A stretch of DNA of 64,000 nt from Gnetum montanum (lineage: Eukaryota > Streptophyta > Gnetopsida > Gnetales > Gnetaceae). The notes under the pieces were generated by a model. That model saw only the letters and a list, made by a program, of their open reading frames with translations. It was not told where the DNA came from and did no database searches. Position numbers and translations under genes: made by a program. Within the stretch, counting starts at the first letter, position 1. Each line of letters begins with the position of its first letter. Shown piece by piece: positions 60,101-64,000 of this stretch. Location: NCBI GenBank assembly GCA_015680685.1, contig MNCI01010116.1:583758-647757 (forward strand). The letters are read 5' to 3'.

Positions 60101-60766
60101 ATTTTAAATGAAATCAAATGTTTATGGATACCTAAGCAAGTATACCTCATGCCATTTTCTTGTGTATCGTTTTGTTACATCACGTACACCATCCCTCGAA
60201 AGGGCAATTACATAAGATAATTTCTTATTCCACCTTCAAACAAAGTATTACACACACGTCAATCTTTCTCAAGAGATAATTGGAAAAACCCTCAGTAAAA
60301 ATTAGAAAAAACAATTTCTCTATCATGTAAATTATTAGCATGATATCTCAGGAAAACCTTGAGATATTTTTCGCTACCATGATATATTTTAACTAGTATT
60401 TTGGAAATTCACGGCAGAAAGATAATAATTGTAATTATAAAAGTAACTCGTAAATCATTAATATATAATATAGAAAAATGCACATTCAAACAAAAATTAA
60501 AGCTGCAAAAGATAAGATGTTAATTATTTTCATACCCTTGCTCATACAATAATGGCTGATCGTAAGCCCCTTCACATGGATCCAGATGAATCCAACTGTG
60601 CAAGAAAAAGAAAATCTGATTGTAAATGTATGTTGCGGACTGGTAAAAGGCAAGTCAAAACATCTAATATTTGTACAATGAACCATGTTGGGACAATAAT
60701 TTCAGTTTACCGTTCAAATTGATCAGAGAAACATTCTGTCCAGACATGATCCGTAAAATCTAGTAT
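57165..60766 (-). CDS. PNG1: Peptide:N-glycanase (PNGase), last eight exons, 5' part outside window
   Basis: Minus-strand exons 60766-60711, 60595-60536, 60233-60146, 60011-59259, 59142-59082, 58145-58043, 57477-57343 and 57249-57165 all have GT-AG borders and consistent phases, giving 446 codons plus stop. The enzyme removes N-glycans from misfolded glycoproteins in the cytosol. Exon 1 here holds the catalytic His in LDFTDHVWTE, exon 2 the catalytic Asp in WIHLDPCEGAYDQPLLYEQG, and exon 3 NKKLSYVIALSRDGVRDVTK. Exon 4 (251 codons) has CPLPGRQSGSEEWRIARAEI. The last exons encode a C-terminal domain with ELVAYQFTSANDAPERDP and SVDGGITWHVID. The catalytic Cys exon (GRCGEWANCF type) was not found up to 64000, so about 270 N-terminal residues are missing from the window. 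The Arabidopsis protein is also reported to have transglutaminase activity. Confidence 0.95.
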
Positions 60767-62160
60767 CTGAAAATTGCATACACAACTTGACATAAAAAAC
60801 GTGGACCAATATAGCATGCTAACCTTCAAGAATTAGAGAGTATCATCATTATATCAATGCATCAGCAACATCATCACCCTAACTTTGAGAGATTTCTTTT
60901 TCCATTCACGTGCACCGAGAGCCATGTCTATTATATCGAGGGACTCAAAAATAGAGTAAACTACCAGATGGTTAACGTAAGCATACATTAATAGAAGCTA
61001 TCATGCTTTGAAAAAAGATTGGTACATTGTTGCGAAGACACATGTTGAACATTAATTAAGATGGAACAGCTCAAGTGCCAGCACAGACAGACCATTAGCA
61101 ACGCCCTTGCAACCTAATGTTAACAAGAATCTTCTGCCATCTAATCTATTAAAGTAACTCTATTTTAAGGCACTGGTCATGCAAAGCATAGACTTGGATG
61201 TTCAAGCCTCAGGATTTGACCTTTCTCACTGTTGATGCTAGGCTTGGACGAGCTAGAGTTCTTCTAGACCTTATAGAAGGGGATACAATCCTACAGAATG
61301 CCCTCGATTCTACAGACTGCCATAATTTTCTTTCCAAAACCAGATGATGGAGGCACAATCCCATGAGGTACTTCCTAACTTGTATACAAGCTGATGGGAT
61401 GGGACTCTCACTAGGATAAACCTTCAGTGCCTAAAAAGGAAAAACAGAACGAAAGTAAACAATAGGCAAGAAGCAAAAATATACTGTAACTTACTTGACT
61501 TTTGAAATGGTAATGCTAATAACCAGCCTTCGGGTCATGACCTTTTTTCAGTGCTAATAGCCAATGATTTCTTACTCCTTTTTCACATCCAGAGGAGAAA
61601 GGACAAAGGCCCATGGTCTACAAAATTATGAATACAATGTTTTTTTCTAGCTGGTTGGACTAATCTGTTTTCATGGAGGTGAACACGTCTCTTGCTTGAG
61701 AGCTCAAGAACTTACGAACCTACTAAGTCATGGGCACTGGAACTGCAGGAAGGGAGAACAATAGGAAGGCAGAGGCCGCTCCAACCGGTAACTACAGTAA
61801 CCGGAATCATTAACTACTACTCCCGAACATGTTAACAATTTTAAAAGTGTCAACGCAAAAGCCATGTGGACTAAACACCACTAACTTTAATGTTATTTTA
61901 TAATTCCGATTATCTCCTTCAGACCATACCATTTTCTGATGGAAGTGCACGTGCTATGTTTAGCCACTTTTCGTTCCAAAGCACATGCTTAGTTGGCCAT
62001 TTTCCAAGGTAAGAGTGCTTTGCATAACAGCATCAGAAAATGATGAAGCACTTTCAGATAAATCTGAAACTTCTGCAGACATGACGATGACAAGGAGAAG
62101 ACAACAATAGAGTTCATTTTCAAAACAAGATTGTTTGAAACTTGTATTTTGCTCAAAAGC
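60767..62160. other. Probable PNG1 intron sequence
   Basis: It lies upstream of the first visible PNG1 exon. No further exon, repeat or gene was recognised, although exons with the catalytic Cys were searched for by eye on the minus strand. Confidence 0.5.
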
Positions 62161-62932
62161 TTGATCTGTTTAATGTTGCCAAAAATTGTCCAAGATGAAG
62201 GTGTCCTATGGTGAAAGAAAAAGATTTTTTTTAAGAAGGAGCTACTTAGATTTGTATGCAACAAATGCAAGATCAAACGATGTGCAAGGAGTGGAACATG
62301 GTTCTAGGACTCTACAGCTCTATTACAGCAGCTATTAAGGATTTTATTTAACTGGTCATGGAGGCTGCTAGAGAACTACTGTGTTATCCATACTAATATT
62401 TCAGAGCATATCATGGACTGGTACAATTTCTGCAGAAATATATATTCTGTAATATTGAAGAACAAAGTGAAAATCAAGACCTTGGCAAAAATGTTGAAAT
62501 TGTTAAGCAAATTTGATGTACCACACAGGGAAGAGAACCAACGGAAAAGTAGATGCTCAGAGGAATCGAACAATCTTGCAGAAAGAAATTAACTCTTGCA
62601 GTTGTTCCAAGTGGAATGACTAAAACTTTGGTGTATTTGAGCTACAAGTGGATTGTATTGGGCACTGAAATCCACAAAAATGTGTGAAAGCACATGACTC
62701 TGAATGTCTGCATTGGCTGAATTATAAACACAAAATTGTAAATCATTGTAGACATCTCAAAGATCCAGTCACAAATGTGCATACAAACAGATTTGAAAGC
62801 ACTTGGAACGTTGTAAAACCATTTCTACCAATATATGCACCAGCTCAATGTTATTTGATTGACGGAGACAAGAATGCATTTTATACTTTAATCCAACACA
62901 TTGGACCTTATGGTGTAATGAAAGATTGAATA
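62161..62932 (+). pseudogene. Merlin/IS1016-like (ISXO2-type) DDE transposase, broken
   Basis: The plus strand gives, in order, NCPR(stop)RCPMVKEKD and FVCNKCK (a zinc ribbon), ARSGTWF, LLRILFNWSW, HTNISEHIMDWYNFCRNIYS, then after decay LTLAVVPSGMTKTLVYLSYK and, from 62684, VNHCRHLKDPVTNVHTNRFE followed by STWNVVKPFLP. This is the order of Merlin/ISXO2 transposases: zinc ribbon, SWF, NWYNFCR, VPDRT, WKAY, VNH-FVDP-T-AHTN-IE-TW. The third catalytic acid (Glu in FEST) is kept, the second (SDCWKAY) is changed to N, and the first is not visible. One frame runs 62233-62592 with a TAG at 62305; shifts occur near 62230, 62590 and 62690. It is nearly full length (about 250 residues) but not functional. 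It is in a probable PNG1 intron, on the opposite strand. Confidence 0.75.
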
Positions 62933-64000
62933 GATTGATTCATTTGTTCATCTTTTGTTGTGTCTTAAATACATAAATGCATAGATATGATGATTTGAAA
63001 AAGAAATGAAGGAACGAAGATGTAATGACTTTGAAAGAAATTTGAAATAAAATTTCAACAATCAACGTTTCTTTTCTGCTTCCCTAATTAGTGCATTGCT
63101 GATAAACACTAAATGTATCACACAAGTATTATCACAGAAAAACAATTTCCACCTGATAAAAAATCATCAGAACAGAAGGCCTAGTCATCAGCACATCTAC
63201 ACAAACAAATAAAATCCCAGTATAATTATTTTCTCGTCATCTTTACATACATTTCCTGAGTACAGATTTTTTCAATTACCTACCTTACAGATCTATATGT
63301 AATTTGCTACAGTAAGGTGGGTGGTACCCTTTAAAAGAATACGTCAATTTCTACCATTCTAAATCTAACTTTAATCTGTGCATATTCTGTTACTCTGTGG
63401 AGTGGATCAGGTCATGGCTCACCTTTTTGGTCAAAAGATTTTGAATCGCCAGTTCATACAGAAATTAAAAAGGATGTATTTTTTTCAAATTCAGTAATTC
63501 TATGACCTCAAGAATCACCAAAATTGTCAATCTCATGATTGTCGAATTGCCAAACTTGTTCATAATTTCAGTCTAATTCAAAACAGCATGTGTGGAATCT
63601 TTTGACCTATATATAGTGTATGTATAAGTTTCGTGTTTGTGTGTGTGTTTTAAGAAGGGGGGAAAAAACTTTTTTGGCTACCAAGAAGGCTCTAACCTTA
63701 AAACAGCCTATAAAGAGGCTCTCCCTCTCTTCATGTGTTGCTAAGTTAGCTGAATGTATTTTCTTCGGATAATTTTATTACACTTTACATGCACACTTTT
63801 CCCCTTTTTCCTCCCATGTCAGCTGCAGACATTTGCATCTTGAAGGCTAGCGTGAGATCATAGTGACTGGTTACAGCTGAAGACTGGATCACATGAGGGG
63901 ATACACACAGATGGAACATGCAAGGAAGAATAGAATGTGTTGATGTTTTCTCAAGCACATATATAGAATGACACTATTGAGGATTTTTTTTTTTTTTTTT
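62933..64000. other. Probable PNG1 intron or upstream sequence, nothing recognised
   Basis: No exon, gene or repeat is recognised. The window ends in a T run (63982-64000). Confidence 0.5.

Noticed and set aside
62684-62929. Independent host gene of 81 codons
   Set aside because: Its sequence is the C-terminal end of the Merlin/ISXO2 transposase, and preceding segments of the same enzyme lie directly upstream in broken frames.

Overview
This window is nuclear DNA from a large-genome land plant. It has spliced plant genes, many retrotransposon lineages nested in one another, plant L1-type LINEs, and Ty3/gypsy elements primed by a tRNA-Asp-like binding site. The repeat load and relic types would fit a gymnosperm, but that is only an inference and the species cannot be read from the sequence.

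Positions 1-47540 are almost entirely transposable elements. E1 (1-6340, minus) is a decayed autonomous Athila/Tat-like Ty3/gypsy element with gag, PR, RT, RNase H and IN in that order. It interrupts E2 (6341-9556, plus). E3 (9725-17942, plus) and E4 (18975-27635, plus, target duplication CTAAT) are related non-autonomous elements. They carry gag and a second long ORF, called ORFX here, and no pol. Next comes an L1 LINE (about 28980-34510), flanked by copies of an unclassified dispersed repeat, then a SINE-like head and an old LTR. A second, non-L1-looking LINE on the minus strand (47540 to about 37900) is split by E5 (39226-46248, plus, target duplication GTAAA). E5 keeps gag and protease but has lost pol and ORFX.

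The LTRs of E1, E3, E4 and E5 share an unusual promoter. GCGATATCGC palindromes, often paired through GTAC, lie just upstream of a TATAAATA box about 70-105 bp inside the LTR. The same palindrome plus TATA module recurs inside E3 and E4 between gag and ORFX, which suggests that ORFX has its own internal promoter. This is the most novel-looking system in the window.

Positions 48345-51589 hold an apparently intact four-exon F-box/LRR gene, the likely orthologue of Arabidopsis FBL10 (636 aa predicted). Positions 57165-60766 (minus) hold the last eight exons of cytosolic peptide:N-glycanase (PNG1), with its catalytic His and Asp visible; the catalytic Cys exon lies outside the window. The two genes converge and are separated by 5.6 kb holding a solo LTR (54957-55865) and minor relics. 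Upstream of the first visible PNG1 exon, at 62161-62932, lies a broken DDE transposase of the Merlin/IS1016 (ISXO2-like) type, a superfamily known mainly from animals and bacteria.

Single N bases at 11114, 17943, 18090, 41258 and 41403, and a 551-base N run at 43794-44344, mark assembly joins. Two roughly 145-bp pieces bounded by single Ns look like misplaced gap fill.
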